From JBBTVI01 sp038063315 (GTDB lineage Bacteria > Patescibacteriota > Minisyncoccia > Sungbacterales > HO2-52-23): a DNA stretch of 29,116 nucleotides. Positions 1-6,906 of this stretch are shown one piece after another; the stretch's first letter is position 1, and each line of letters begins with the position of its first letter. Below the pieces are notes generated by a model. That model had not been told where the DNA came from, did not search any database, and worked only from the letters and a program-made list of their open reading frames with translations. Made by a program: the position numbers and the translations under genes. The stretch lies in NCBI GenBank assembly GCA_038063315.1, contig JBBTVI010000023.1, positions 1 through 29,116 of the forward strand. The letters are read 5' to 3'.

Positions 1-71
1 GCAATCCAGGATTTGGATTGCTTCGTCGTCCTGCGGCAGGCCTCCTCGCAATGACAGCTGTGAAGGGCTAC
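1..71. repeat. Dispersed palindromic repeat, copy 1 (truncated by window start)
   Basis: This is the right part of a repeat found six times in the window. The core reads GGATTGCTTCGTCGTC ... CTCGCAATGAC and is followed by the type A outer arm CTGTGAAGGGCTAC, a degenerate form of CTGTGAGGGGTTAC. It ends nine bases before the stop codon of smc, so it fills the space downstream of that gene. ORFs read through it are artefacts. Confidence 0.9.
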
Positions 72-80
72 CTTTCTTCC

Positions 81-2294
81 TCACCTGCTCGCATATGCTT
101 CTGCATCCTCGAATTTCAGAGAGAGCAATTTGGAAATGCCGTCATTGCCCATGGTCACACCGTAAAGAACTCCGGCGGCCTTCATGGTTTCGCGGTTATG
201 CGTTACTAAAATGAGCTGGGTTTTTTTGGAGAGTTTCCGCAGAATATCGGCATACCTCCGGGTGTTGGCCTCATCCAGCGCGGCATCGGTTTCATCCAAT
301 ATGAGAAACGGCGGCGGGTTCACCGCACTTGTCGCAAAAAGAAGCGCGATCGCGGCAAGCGCCCTCTCTCCGCCGGAGAGCATGGCAAGGCCCTTGATGC
401 GCTTGGCCGGAAGATTAACGCTGATCTCGACTCCCTCGTCGCGATCATCCGCCGCGGAAACGCTAACTTCCCCGCTGCCCTGATCCGCGCCCTCTACGCC
501 GGCGCCATCGAAGCGTGGCCCGATGCGGACGAGCTGAAGAGATGCCCGTCCTCCGCCGAAGATGATGCGGAAATACTCATGAAACGCGTCTTTAATCTGC
601 GAAAACCCTTTGCGGAATTCCTCGCGGATGCGGCGGTCAAGCTCCCGCATCACTTCCTTGAGCGATGCGTTGGCCCGCGTCAAATCATCCAATTCACCCG
701 TCAAAAACGCATGGCGTTCTTCGGTCTCGACGTGTTCCCGAAGCGTTTCCGGATCTATCCCGCCGATCTCCTCCAGTTTGACGCGGACCCTCTCCATCTT
801 TTTCTCCCACTCCTCCGGTGCTACGTCTCCGGCGCCGGCATCCGGCACGTCCCGGCCCTCCAACCCGTATTCTTTTTTTAAAATCATCAGGCGCTTCCGG
901 CGCGCCTCAAGCGCGATGCGTTCGGCGGATCTCGACGCGAGGCGGTATTCGATATCTCTCAGCGCCGACTGCCGGTCGCGGAGGCGCGCCTCACTAAGGC
1001 GAATATTCTCGCGCAACGCGTCGCGGCGCATCCTTTCCTCCTTTTCGCTTGCCGCACATTCCTCAAGGCGGCGCGCGACGGTCCGATATTCCTCCTGCGC
1101 GTTTCCCAACACACGCTCAAGATCCTTCAGGGCATCCGTTTCTTCCGGGGGCCGACGCGCCTCAACGCTTCCCCGCCGGATATTTTCAACGGTGCTGCAC
1201 ACCCGTCCGATAAAATCGCGAAACGCCGTCCGAAGCGCCCCTTCGCCCATCTCACCCCCAGTCATTGCCTCGGCGTCGCGGATAATCCCGGTCAGTTCAT
1301 CCGCGATATACGCGCCGTCCACGGGAATCAAAAGCGGCACATTCAATTTTTCCCGCTCAAGCTCAAGACGCGCTTCAAGCCGTCCCAGATCGCGCTCTAA
1401 AATCTGGCGCCGCGATTCAAGACGTTTTTTTTCGCTTTCCAACAACCCGTCCCCTCCCTCGGCCGCAAGCGCCTTTTCAAAATGCTTCAGCGCGTCCCGC
1501 TCCGCGGCAATTTCTCCTTCCGCTTCCGCGCGCCTGCTTTCCGCCGGCCCGTACCTAACCTCGAATGCCCGGTTGTCCCGTTCGAGACGCGAAACGGCAG
1601 ACGCGTAGTATGACATTCGGCACCGCGCCAATTCCGTCTCCAGATCGCGGCGCATCCCGGCTTTTTTCGCCTGCTCGCGGAGAAACTTCAGATACGGCGC
1701 AATCTCCCGAATGAGACCTCGCACGCGCTCCATATTCTCCTCGGTCTGACTCATGCGCCGCGCCGCATCTTCCCTCTTCAGATGATATACTCGAAGGCCA
1801 AGCGCCTCCTCGATCATCGCCTTCCTGTCGCGGGGACTTGCCAGAAGCATCCGGTCAACCTCCCCCTGACCGATGATGTTATGCTGGGTCTGACCGAGCC
1901 CCATTCCTGCGGCGAGCTCCGCCACGTCCTTGAGCCGAACAAGCGAATCATTCAACAGATACTCGCCCGTCCCGTCGCGGAAAATCCGGCGGCCCACGCG
2001 CACCTCTTCAAAATCCAGCGGAATGCGTCCGAGCGAATTGTCAAACGCGAGAACCGCCGAGGCCTTGCCCATCCGCGGCACCAGGGGCGAGCCGTTCCAG
2101 ATCAAATCCTCTCCTTTTTTCCCGCGGAGAGACTTGAGCGACTGCTCGCCGAGCACCCACTGTATCGCCTCTTTAACGTTGGATTTCCCCGAACCGTTCG
2201 GCCCCACGATTGCCGTTATGGGGTGCGGAAATTCAAGCACGGTTTTCCGCGCGAACGATTTGAAACCGGAAAGTTCTAAAGATGTGAGGCGCAT
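81..2294 (-). CDS. smc: Short SMC-family chromosome segregation ATPase
   Basis: SMC ATPases organise and segregate chromosomes as dimers with ABC-type heads. The N-terminal head begins MRLTSLELSGFKSF and has Walker A GPNGSGKSN at residues 31-39. The C-terminal head has the signature LSGGER at 639-644, Walker B FLILDE near 663-668 and the D-loop ALDEAN. The SMC-typical segment ending in FGGGRASL precedes the C-terminal head. The protein is about 737 residues against the usual 1150-1200. The arms are only about 100-150 residues each, and a normal hinge domain is not evident: a short non-coiled stretch near residues 255-310 (LLIPVDGAYIADEL...) may replace it. I chose ATG at 2294; a TTG five codons upstream is the alternative. 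It is the last gene of the minus-strand rpmF-nusB-rnc-cdaA-smc run. A RecN- or Rad50-like protein is less likely because the head sequences are SMC-like. Confidence 0.88.
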   Translation of the reverse strand: MRLTSLELSGFKSFARKTVLEFPHPITAIVGPNGSGKSNVKEAIQWVLGEQSLKSLRGKKGEDLIWNGSPLVPRMGKASAVLAFDNSLGRIPLDFEEVRVGRRIFRDGTGEYLLNDSLVRLKDVAELAAGMGLGQTQHNIIGQGEVDRMLLASPRDRKAMIEEALGLRVYHLKREDAARRMSQTEENMERVRGLIREIAPYLKFLREQAKKAGMRRDLETELARCRMSYYASAVSRLERDNRAFEVRYGPAESRRAEAEGEIAAERDALKHFEKALAAEGGDGLLESEKKRLESRRQILERDLGRLEARLELEREKLNVPLLIPVDGAYIADELTGIIRDAEAMTGGEMGEGALRTAFRDFIGRVCSTVENIRRGSVEARRPPEETDALKDLERVLGNAQEEYRTVARRLEECAASEKEERMRRDALRENIRLSEARLRDRQSALRDIEYRLASRSAERIALEARRKRLMILKKEYGLEGRDVPDAGAGDVAPEEWEKKMERVRVKLEEIGGIDPETLREHVETEERHAFLTGELDDLTRANASLKEVMRELDRRIREEFRKGFSQIKDAFHEYFRIIFGGGRASLQLVRIGPRFDGAGVEGADQGSGEVSVSAADDRDEGVEISVNLPAKRIKGLAMLSGGERALAAIALLFATSAVNPPPFLILDETDAALDEANTRRYADILRKLSKKTQLILVTHNRETMKAAGVLYGVTMGNDGISKLLSLKFEDAEAYASR

Positions 2295-2321
2295 GGAAAA
2301 GAAATCCAAAAGGTAAAAGTC

Positions 2322-2475
2322 TCCGCCGGAGGCGGATCCGCTTATGGCGGAAAAAGTGTAGAAAATCCCCCTTAATCCCCCTTTTCCAAAGGGGGAAAAT
2401 CTCCTCCCTTTGTCAAAAAGAGGCCGCTTGCCCTTCCGTAGCGGCCTTGCCGCGAAGGAGGGGGGAGGGATTTTG
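2322..2475. repeat. Imperfect inverted repeat between cdaA and smc
   Basis: The 203-base gap between cdaA and smc holds a small hairpin (TCCGCC gga GGCGGA, 2322-2336). After it comes a longer element that starts AAAATCCCCC (2362) and ends GGGATTTT (2467-2474). Inside are CCCCCTTTTCCAAAGGGGG and a GC-rich stem, GGCCGC ... GCGGCC. This C-rich/G-rich repeat type is common between genes in many bacterial genomes. It may act as a transcript hairpin ahead of smc, but no T-tract follows on the minus strand. Confidence 0.6.
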
Positions 2476-2497
2476 ACTTCAACCCCTGACCTACTCT

Positions 2498-3712
2498 TTA
2501 CTCTTTAATGCTCTTCTCTATCTTAAACTCAAGCGAGCGCGGAGAGAACCGGACAACATTGATCGCGGCCGGACGGTTGACCAACGCCTCCGTCAGAACG
2601 ATGCGCGCGGTCCCTTCCGTCGGGCGCGACAGATTCACGATGACGCGGAGCGCCTCCGGATCCAGAAGGTTGAAATCCTGATTCCGTCCGCGGAACCAAA
2701 CGGAAATTTTCTCGGATGACACCGCGCTCACCGCATACTCAGTCGGCAGAAAACGGAACTCCACGGGAATCGCGAGTTCCCGCGTCACCTCTCCGCCGCC
2801 GAGCTGCACCACGAGAAGGAACCAAAAGAAAAAAGCGAATGCGAGCGCCATGAGTTTTTCGCGGATGTTCTTCGTCCACAATCCCTTGAACCGCGACGGC
2901 GCTTCTTCCCCGTATCGCTCCCGAAAAAGCGGATCCAACCGTTCCTTCAACGCGGCCGGGGCAGACAGAACCGTGAGCACCCCGGCCTCGGCCACGGAGA
3001 TGGTCCCCCGCTCCTCGCACACCGCGATCACCAAAGCGTCGGACGACTCCGCAAGGCCCAGAGCCGCGCGATGCCGCGTGCCGAAACTCCGGTATTTCTC
3101 AAAATTTTCGGAGAGCGGCAGATGCACGCCGAATTTCCTGATGCGATCCCCCTCAATGATCACCGCGCCGTCGTGCCCGGGCGACGACGGATCGAAAATG
3201 CTTAAGAGGAGCGGAACCGACAAACGGCCGTTGACTGTGATGCCGCCGCGCGTCAGACGATCAACGGGCTGGCGGCCCGGGATGACGATGAGCGCGCCGA
3301 TCCGTTTTGCCGCGAGGGTGCCAGTCGCCTCCACCAGTTCGTCCGCGACGCGTAAACCCCCGGCCTCGGCCCCCTTCGGACCCGGTTTGCCCCAGATGTA
3401 AACCATTTCGAAAAAATGCCGGAATTCGCGCTGGAAAATCACCACAATAATGATGACGAAAAACGCAAGAAACGTCTGGAAAATCGTTGTCGTCAGATAA
3501 AGATTCAACGCGCGCGAGACAAGATAAAGGCCAAAGAGCATGCTGATGCCGTTGACCACGAAACGCGAGTGCGTCCGACGCAGGAGAACGAGAAACGCAT
3601 AGACCAGAACCGTCACGATGGCGATGTCCAGACCGTCCTTCCACGACAAATACGCCGGCAATTGCCGGACTGCATCAAACATGCTGCTTGTCAGATGAGA
3701 TGCTGAAAACAT
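2498..3712 (-). CDS. cdaA: Diadenylate cyclase CdaA fused to a YbbR/CdaR-like domain
   Basis: It makes the second messenger c-di-AMP from two ATP at the cytoplasmic membrane; in Firmicutes this signal controls osmolyte transport and wall homeostasis. Three N-terminal membrane segments lie at about residues 28-45, 53-71 and 76-93. The DAC domain follows with both catalytic motifs intact: DGA at 181-183 (HDGAVII) and RHR at 213-215 (GTRHRAALGL). A fourth membrane segment (about 288-304) leads to a C-terminal, probably extracytoplasmic beta domain (305-404) that resembles one YbbR repeat. In Bacillus-type genomes CdaA (about 270 aa) and its YbbR regulator CdaR are separate neighbouring genes; here they form one chain. 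The start is ATG at 3712, 10 bases after the rnc stop, so the two are probably cotranscribed. An internal ATG at 3682 is possible. The DAC call is firm; the YbbR call rests on position and fold pattern. Confidence 0.9.
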   Translation of the reverse strand: MFSASHLTSSMFDAVRQLPAYLSWKDGLDIAIVTVLVYAFLVLLRRTHSRFVVNGISMLFGLYLVSRALNLYLTTTIFQTFLAFFVIIIVVIFQREFRHFFEMVYIWGKPGPKGAEAGGLRVADELVEATGTLAAKRIGALIVIPGRQPVDRLTRGGITVNGRLSVPLLLSIFDPSSPGHDGAVIIEGDRIRKFGVHLPLSENFEKYRSFGTRHRAALGLAESSDALVIAVCEERGTISVAEAGVLTVLSAPAALKERLDPLFRERYGEEAPSRFKGLWTKNIREKLMALAFAFFFWFLLVVQLGGGEVTRELAIPVEFRFLPTEYAVSAVSSEKISVWFRGRNQDFNLLDPEALRVIVNLSRPTEGTARIVLTEALVNRPAAINVVRFSPRSLEFKIEKSIKE

Positions 3713-3722
3713 TCAAAAAAAA

Positions 3723-4418
3723 TCATTCCCAGCCCTTTTGCGTTAGGCCGTTGCGCGCCGCCTCTTCCTGCGCGACCTGCTTGGACGGACCCTCCCCTTC
3801 GGCGATAAGCTCATCATTGAGAAAAACGCCGACGACAAAGCGCTTGTCGTGGTCAGGCCCGGACTCACGAAGCACATTATATGTCGGGGTGATGCCGACG
3901 CGCTCCTGCGCCTCCTCCTGAAAAAGCGACTTGGGATCCTTATACAGATTCCGCGCCAAAACGTCGTCCAAATGCGGCAGGACCATCGCGTGGATAAACC
4001 GCTTCACGGCATCGTACCCAGAATCGAGATACAGCGCGCCCACCACCGCTTCAAATGTGTTTGCAAGAATATACTGGCGCGCGCGGCCCGTATCCTTGGC
4101 CTCCCCGCGCGAGAGGCGCAAGAACTCATTGATGCCGAGATCCGTGGCAACAGTGGCAAGCATATCCGCGTTGACGAGCGCGGCGCGGTAACTCGTCATC
4201 TCGCCTTCCGGTTTTTCCGGAAAACGCTCGTAGAGCGCCTCGGTAACGATCAATTCCAAAACCGCATCGCCGAGAAATTCCAGCCGCTCATTATGCCCCA
4301 GCCGGAACGACGGATTCTCATTCAGATACGAACGGTGCGTCAGCGCCTGCAGGAGAAAATCCTGGTTCTGAAACGTCTGATTGAGCTTTATCTCAAGTTC
4401 GCTGAGATCTTTTGACAT
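3723..4418 (-). CDS. rnc: Ribonuclease III
   Basis: RNase III cuts double-stranded RNA and matures rRNA precursors. The nuclease signature NERLEFLGDAVL lies at residues 43-54 and supplies E44, E47 and D51. The second metal-binding block is LANTFEAVVGALYLD, with E123 conserved. The preceding acidic position, Asp in E. coli (LADTVEA), is Asn120 here. A C-terminal double-stranded-RNA-binding domain covers about 161-229 (DPKSLFQEEAQ ... KQVAQEEAA). The length of 231 aa is normal. I chose ATG at 4418 over an upstream TTG at 4433 because the next residues (MSKDLSELEIKL) fit the family and the upstream start would run nearly into a hairpin. It lies between nusB and cdaA in the minus-strand cluster. 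Confidence 0.95.
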   Translation of the reverse strand: MSKDLSELEIKLNQTFQNQDFLLQALTHRSYLNENPSFRLGHNERLEFLGDAVLELIVTEALYERFPEKPEGEMTSYRAALVNADMLATVATDLGINEFLRLSRGEAKDTGRARQYILANTFEAVVGALYLDSGYDAVKRFIHAMVLPHLDDVLARNLYKDPKSLFQEEAQERVGITPTYNVLRESGPDHDKRFVVGVFLNDELIAEGEGPSKQVAQEEAARNGLTQKGWE

Positions 4419-4437
4419 TGGTTTATATGTCAAACGT

Positions 4438-4484
4438 AAAATGGCCTACTCCGCCGAAGCAGCTTCGGCTGCGAAGGCCATTTT
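4438..4484 (-). terminator. Hairpin between nusB and rnc, possible weak terminator
   Basis: AAAATGGCCT (4438-4447) pairs with AGGCCATTTT (4475-4484), and an inner stem GCCGAAG ... CTTCGGC lies between them. It starts 14 bases downstream of the nusB stop. The flanking A/T runs could give a short U-tract in either direction, but only four bases are in the arm. It may attenuate transcription into rnc or be a processing stem. Confidence 0.55.
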
Positions 4485-4498
4485 GCCTTTATCGTTAT

Positions 4499-5044
4499 TT
4501 ATTTCTCACCCGATGACGCGGTATCTTTTTCGGTAAGCCCGCCGGCCCCATCCATTTCTTCCGCGTCTTTGCGCGCCGGATATTCTTTGCCCGGCTCTCC
4601 GATTTCCCGGTACACGGTGCCCAAGACCCCGTTGACAAACCGGCCGGACGACTCGCCGCCAAACGACTTGCCCAATTCAATCGCCTCGTTGATCGCGACC
4701 TTCGGCGGCACCTCGGTCCGATCTCCGAAAAGGAGCTCAAAAAGCCCGAGGCGCAAAACAGCGCGGTCAACGCCCGTGATTTGTTCAATGGGCCACTCTG
4801 GGGCCGCGCTCGCGAGAATTTTATCAATCTGCTCCTGGTGCTGATAGATGCCGGCGAGAAGCCGGTCTATAAAGCCGTATTCTTCGTCAAGTCCCGGACC
4901 AAATTCCTCTTTGTTGCGCTCCGCTATCTTTTGAAGCGCCGGGAAATCGCCCGTAGCATCGCGCTCGACGCCGTGGCCGTGGTAAAAATCCCATTCAAAA
5001 AGGGATTGCATCGCAATGGAACGGGCAAGATGACGACTGGCCAT
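4499..5044 (-). CDS. nusB: Transcription antitermination factor NusB
   Basis: NusB binds boxA RNA with NusE (S10) and supports antitermination on rRNA operons. The all-helical NusB fold shows in the N-terminal MASRHLARSIAMQSLFEWDF and in the conserved C-terminal block VDRAVLRLGLFELLF ... PPKVAINEAIELGKSFGGESSGRFVNGVLG, which is nearly diagnostic. The chain is 181 aa, a little longer than the usual 130-150, because of a loop near residues 45-60 and a charged C-terminal tail (about 155-181). I chose ATG at 5044; a TTG three codons upstream is the alternative. It lies 38 bases after rpmF and is followed by a hairpin before rnc. Confidence 0.95.
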   Translation of the reverse strand: MASRHLARSIAMQSLFEWDFYHGHGVERDATGDFPALQKIAERNKEEFGPGLDEEYGFIDRLLAGIYQHQEQIDKILASAAPEWPIEQITGVDRAVLRLGLFELLFGDRTEVPPKVAINEAIELGKSFGGESSGRFVNGVLGTVYREIGEPGKEYPARKDAEEMDGAGGLTEKDTASSGEK

Positions 5045-5082
5045 AAATTTCAAAAATCAAAACCCGAATATCAAATCCTATT

Positions 5083-5367
5083 CTACCGGTGCGACAACTC
5101 CTCCGCGTTCAGCGTATCGCCTTTTTGCGCCGCTTCCTCCTCGTGCGCGTGGAGTTCTTTTTCCTTCTTCTTCCGCTCTTTCTTGTCCAGTTTCGCCAAA
5201 ACGTCAATCACCTGTCGGCCGCGATAATAACCGCAATTGGCGCACAGCCGATGCGGCAGAACGGACACGTGGCAGTGGGGGCAGGCCGAAAAATTCTTCG
5301 GCGTCAGCGCATGATGCGATCGTATGCGATTCCTCTTGCTTTTTGTATGCCTCATCCGGACAACCAT
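5083..5367 (-). CDS. rpmF: Ribosomal protein bL32 with C-terminal extension
   Basis: bL32 is a small zinc-ribbon protein of the large ribosomal subunit. The basic N-terminus (MVVRMRHTKSKRNR, then RSHHAL) is followed by a Cys4 ribbon, CPHC and CANCGYYRGRQV. The start and the RSHHAL pattern resemble L32 of Parcubacteria rather than the MAVPKRK type. A lysine/glutamate-rich tail (residues about 58-94) extends past the usual end of 55-65 aa. The ATG at 5367 lies only six bases downstream of a good -10 hexamer, so the mRNA would be leaderless or nearly so. It heads the rpmF-nusB-rnc-cdaA-smc run. Confidence 0.93.
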   Translation of the reverse strand: MVVRMRHTKSKRNRIRSHHALTPKNFSACPHCHVSVLPHRLCANCGYYRGRQVIDVLAKLDKKERKKKEKELHAHEEEAAQKGDTLNAEELSHR

Positions 5368-5373
5368 AAATAC

Positions 5374-5402
5374 AGAATACCTGAAAACAAAAACCCTGGC
5401 AA
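5374..5402 (-). promoter_or_regulatory. Promoter of rpmF, predicted leaderless transcript
   Basis: On the minus strand TTGCCA (5402-5397), a 17-base spacer and TATTCT (5379-5374) form a sigma-70-type promoter. The expected start of transcription is at or within a base or two of the rpmF ATG (5367), leaving no room for a ribosome binding site. Confidence 0.65.
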
Positions 5403-5410
5403 GTGATGCT

Positions 5411-5432
5411 GGTAATGTGCTTGCACATTACC
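5411..5432. promoter_or_regulatory. Perfect inverted repeat upstream of rpmF
   Basis: GGTAATGTGC (5411-5420), two bases, then GCACATTACC (5423-5432) form a perfect 10-bp inverted repeat. It lies just upstream of the rpmF -35 box (5397-5402). A dimeric regulator site or a cruciform would fit. No T-tract supports a terminator. Confidence 0.45.
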
Positions 5433-5437
5433 CTCCA

Positions 5438-5582
5438 GTAACCGCTCACAGCCCCACCAACGCCGCGCTATTGTATGCGTCATTGCGAGGAGTCAGACGA
5501 CGAAGCAATCCAAAATCCTGGATTGCCGCGCTCCCCCTCGACAGACTCGGGGTCGCTCGCAATGACGGCTGTGAGGGGTTAC
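5438..5582. repeat. Dispersed palindromic repeat, copy 2 with type A arms
   Basis: The element is bounded by GTAACCGCTCACAGCC (5438-5453) and GGCTGTGAGGGGTTAC (5567-5582). The core runs GTCATTGCGAGGAGTC ... GGTCGCTCGCAATGAC with central GCAATCC ... GGATTGC arms, so it is almost palindromic overall. It fills the space between the rpmF promoter and the small-ORF unit starting at 5594. The core is inverted relative to the copies at 9295 and 26780. Confidence 0.9.
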
Positions 5583-5593
5583 AAGACTTATTG

Positions 5594-5622
5594 TTGACGG
5601 CGGAGCTCTTTTTGTTTATACT
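5594..5622 (+). promoter_or_regulatory. Strong sigma-70-type promoter of a small-ORF unit
   Basis: TTGACG (5594-5599), a 17-base spacer and TATACT (5617-5622) make one of the best promoter matches in the window. Transcription would start near 5629 and run to the terminator at 6086-6120, a transcript of about 490 bases. Confidence 0.75.
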
Positions 5623-5659
5623 TTGTTTATATTGGTTTCGTTCTTTGACACGCGAGTTC

Positions 5660-5803
5660 ATGCTCTACGGCCGGAATATTCCGGTGGGAACAGACGTGAT
5701 CATTGAGTATCTTCTCGCGAGCGTGGAAAAGGATCATGAGGGAGCGCGGATCGTTTTCCTGACGGGGCTTGAGTTACACGCGAGCGAGATAACCGTGCTG
5801 TAA
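5660..5803 (+). CDS. Small hypothetical protein, 47 aa
   Basis: I do not recognise this ORF. It starts at ATG 5660, about 30 bases after the predicted transcription start, and begins MLYGRNIPVGTDVIIEYLL. It is mixed acidic and hydrophobic with no clear membrane segment (middle SVEKDHEGARIVFLTGLEL). No strong Shine-Dalgarno precedes the ATG. Its reality rests on position: a clear promoter before it, a clear terminator after it, and a second small ORF 24 bases downstream. A longer reading frame running in from upstream only crosses the repeat and is not credible. The transcript could instead be a non-coding RNA. Confidence 0.45.
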   Translation: MLYGRNIPVGTDVIIEYLLASVEKDHEGARIVFLTGLELHASEITVL

Positions 5804-5827
5804 CATGATGAGAGAAGAAGAATACCT

Positions 5828-5974
5828 ATGAGCATCACGGATCTTGCGGCGATGGCGCTGAGTTTTATTTTTGGGCTCCTCTTCGTCTTCCTCGGGATAA
5901 TGGCGGTGCGACCGCGTCGGCCACCCGGCCAGCGACGGCAGCTACCTGAGGTGAAAAGGAGACCATGTGAATGA
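5828..5974 (+). CDS. Small single-pass membrane protein, 48 aa
   Basis: The ORF starts at ATG 5828 after a purine-rich stretch (GAGAGAAGAAG) that could act as a weak ribosome binding site. Residues about 5-27 (DLAAMALSFIFGLLFVFLGI and following) form one hydrophobic helix, followed by a basic, proline-rich tail (AVRPRRPPGQRRQ). By the positive-inside rule the tail should be cytoplasmic. The end overlaps a third possible ORF at 5967. I recognise no family. Confidence 0.5.
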   Translation: MSITDLAAMALSFIFGLLFVFLGIMAVRPRRPPGQRRQLPEVKRRPCE

Positions 5975-6065
5975 CTGAGTCATCGCACTGGTTGTAGCCG
6001 GCGCAATTGTCGGCGGCATGTATTGGTTCTTTTGGTATTTTGCGGATTTGTTTACCAGCGATTGA
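5967..6065 (+). pseudogene. Interrupted small membrane-protein ORF (in-frame TGA at codon 4)
   Basis: AAGGAG lies five bases before a GTG at 5967, a near-ideal ribosome binding site that overlaps the end of the previous ORF in operon style. The frame reads V-N-D-stop (TGA at 5976-5978), then continues open for 28 codons as a hydrophobic helix (IALVVAGAIVGGMYWFFWYF) ending ADLFTSD. This could be a small membrane-protein gene with one nonsense change, a sequencing error, or a read-through event. Other genes here end in TGA, so general recoding is unlikely. Confidence 0.35.
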
Positions 6066-6085
6066 CGGGTAGACAGAGGCCGCTG

Positions 6086-6120
6086 GATCTCTCCTTTTCA
6101 AGGGGAGATCTTTTTCTTTT
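6086..6120 (+). terminator. Intrinsic terminator of the small-ORF unit
   Basis: GATCTCTCC (6086-6094) pairs with GGGGAGATC (6102-6110), a nine-bp stem with one G-T pair, around a seven-base loop. TTTTTCTTTT follows immediately on the plus strand. It sits between the small ORFs and the convergent rnhB gene. Confidence 0.85.
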
Positions 6121-6161
6121 CGAGAGTGTGGGTCGCCGACGACCGACACGTGTCAAGCAAT

Positions 6162-6851
6162 TTAATTATGACACCGAAACGAGGCGCGATGGATATCTGA
6201 ACGTCCGAACTCGCGGATCATCTCCCGATGCAATGCGGTCCCGTACCCTTTATGCAGGTCAAATCGGTATTGGGGATATTTTTGATGAAGCCGGAGCATC
6301 ATGCGGTCACGGGTCACTTTCGCAATGATCGAGGCCGCGGAAATAATAGGAATGCGCTCATCGCCTTTGATAATCGTTTCCTGCGGGATATGACGCGCAA
6401 GAAAAAGTCCCCCGTCAAGCAATGCAACCGGATATTGCGTCATATCCATATCGTCAATCCCTCCTCGCCGCTCAATACTCTTTACTCGCGTTAGCCGCGC
6501 ATACACCCTCCGCGCGCCGAGTATTGCCGCCTGCCGGATGTTGATGCGGTCAATCACCTTTGGAGAAACCGCGGTCGCTGCCCAGGCGATGTCCGGATGC
6601 TCTGTCAGAAAGCCAAACCATTCTTCACGCTGTTTCGCGGACAGTTTTTTTGAATCCCTGATTCCCTCAAATAGTTTTTTGCCTTGCTTGCCCTCCATAG
6701 CGGCACCGCCACGAAGCATGGGCGTTTTTCGCTTTGCGTTTACCATAACGCCCGCAACGACAACCGGCCCGGCCAAAGGCCCGCATCCGGCTTCATCAAT
6801 ACCGATGACATAACGCGTACGAAATCCTGCATAAAAATTGTGGGCATGCAT
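6162..6851 (-). CDS. rnhB: Ribonuclease HII
   Basis: RNase HII cuts the RNA strand of RNA-DNA hybrids and removes misinserted ribonucleotides. The four catalytic carboxylates are visible: D19 and E20 in VIGIDEAGCGPLAGPVVVAG, D146 in VALLDGG and D182 in AKVTRDRMM. The later FDLHKGYGT motif is also typical. The usual GRG motif reads GCG, a tolerated variant. About 20 extra residues (38-62) precede DSKKLS, making the chain 229 aa. ATG 6851 is the only sensible start. The gene stands alone, converging on the small-ORF unit, with a terminator-like hairpin just upstream. Confidence 0.96.
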   Translation of the reverse strand: MHAHNFYAGFRTRYVIGIDEAGCGPLAGPVVVAGVMVNAKRKTPMLRGGAAMEGKQGKKLFEGIRDSKKLSAKQREEWFGFLTEHPDIAWAATAVSPKVIDRINIRQAAILGARRVYARLTRVKSIERRGGIDDMDMTQYPVALLDGGLFLARHIPQETIIKGDERIPIISAASIIAKVTRDRMMLRLHQKYPQYRFDLHKGYGTALHREMIREFGRSDIHRASFRCHN

Positions 6852-6864
6852 GCATATATCATAA

Positions 6865-6897
6865 GCAAAAACGTCATCTCACACGAGAGATGACGTT
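6865..6897 (-). terminator. Perfect hairpin with T-tract upstream of rnhB
   Basis: AACGTCATCTC (6870-6880) and GAGATGACGTT (6887-6897) form a perfect 11-bp stem around six bases. On the minus strand five Ts follow the stem. It probably ends the transcript of the sigma factor/DUF5667 unit, 16 bases before the rnhB start codon. Confidence 0.7.
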
Positions 6898-6906
6898 AAG
6901 CGAATT

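Noticed and set aside
610..1608. 332-codon plus-strand frame opposite smc, and similar long frames opposite A2M
   Set aside because: These are serine/arginine-rich shadows of a GC-rich coding strand, with no family features and no start signals.
5446..5661. Small frames containing LRRLTPRND or SLRATPS across the dispersed repeats (also at 6890, 9159, 9308, 24499, 26499, 26683)
   Set aside because: They are translations of the non-coding palindromic repeat and recur wherever it occurs.
5967..6065. TGA recoded as Gly or Trp across the genome
   Set aside because: smc, rnc and other genes end in TGA at the expected length, so the standard bacterial code applies.
6145..6154. GACACGTGTC palindrome downstream of rnhB
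   Set aside because: A ten-bp palindrome is expected by chance in a window of this size, and it lies at a gene end with no promoter.
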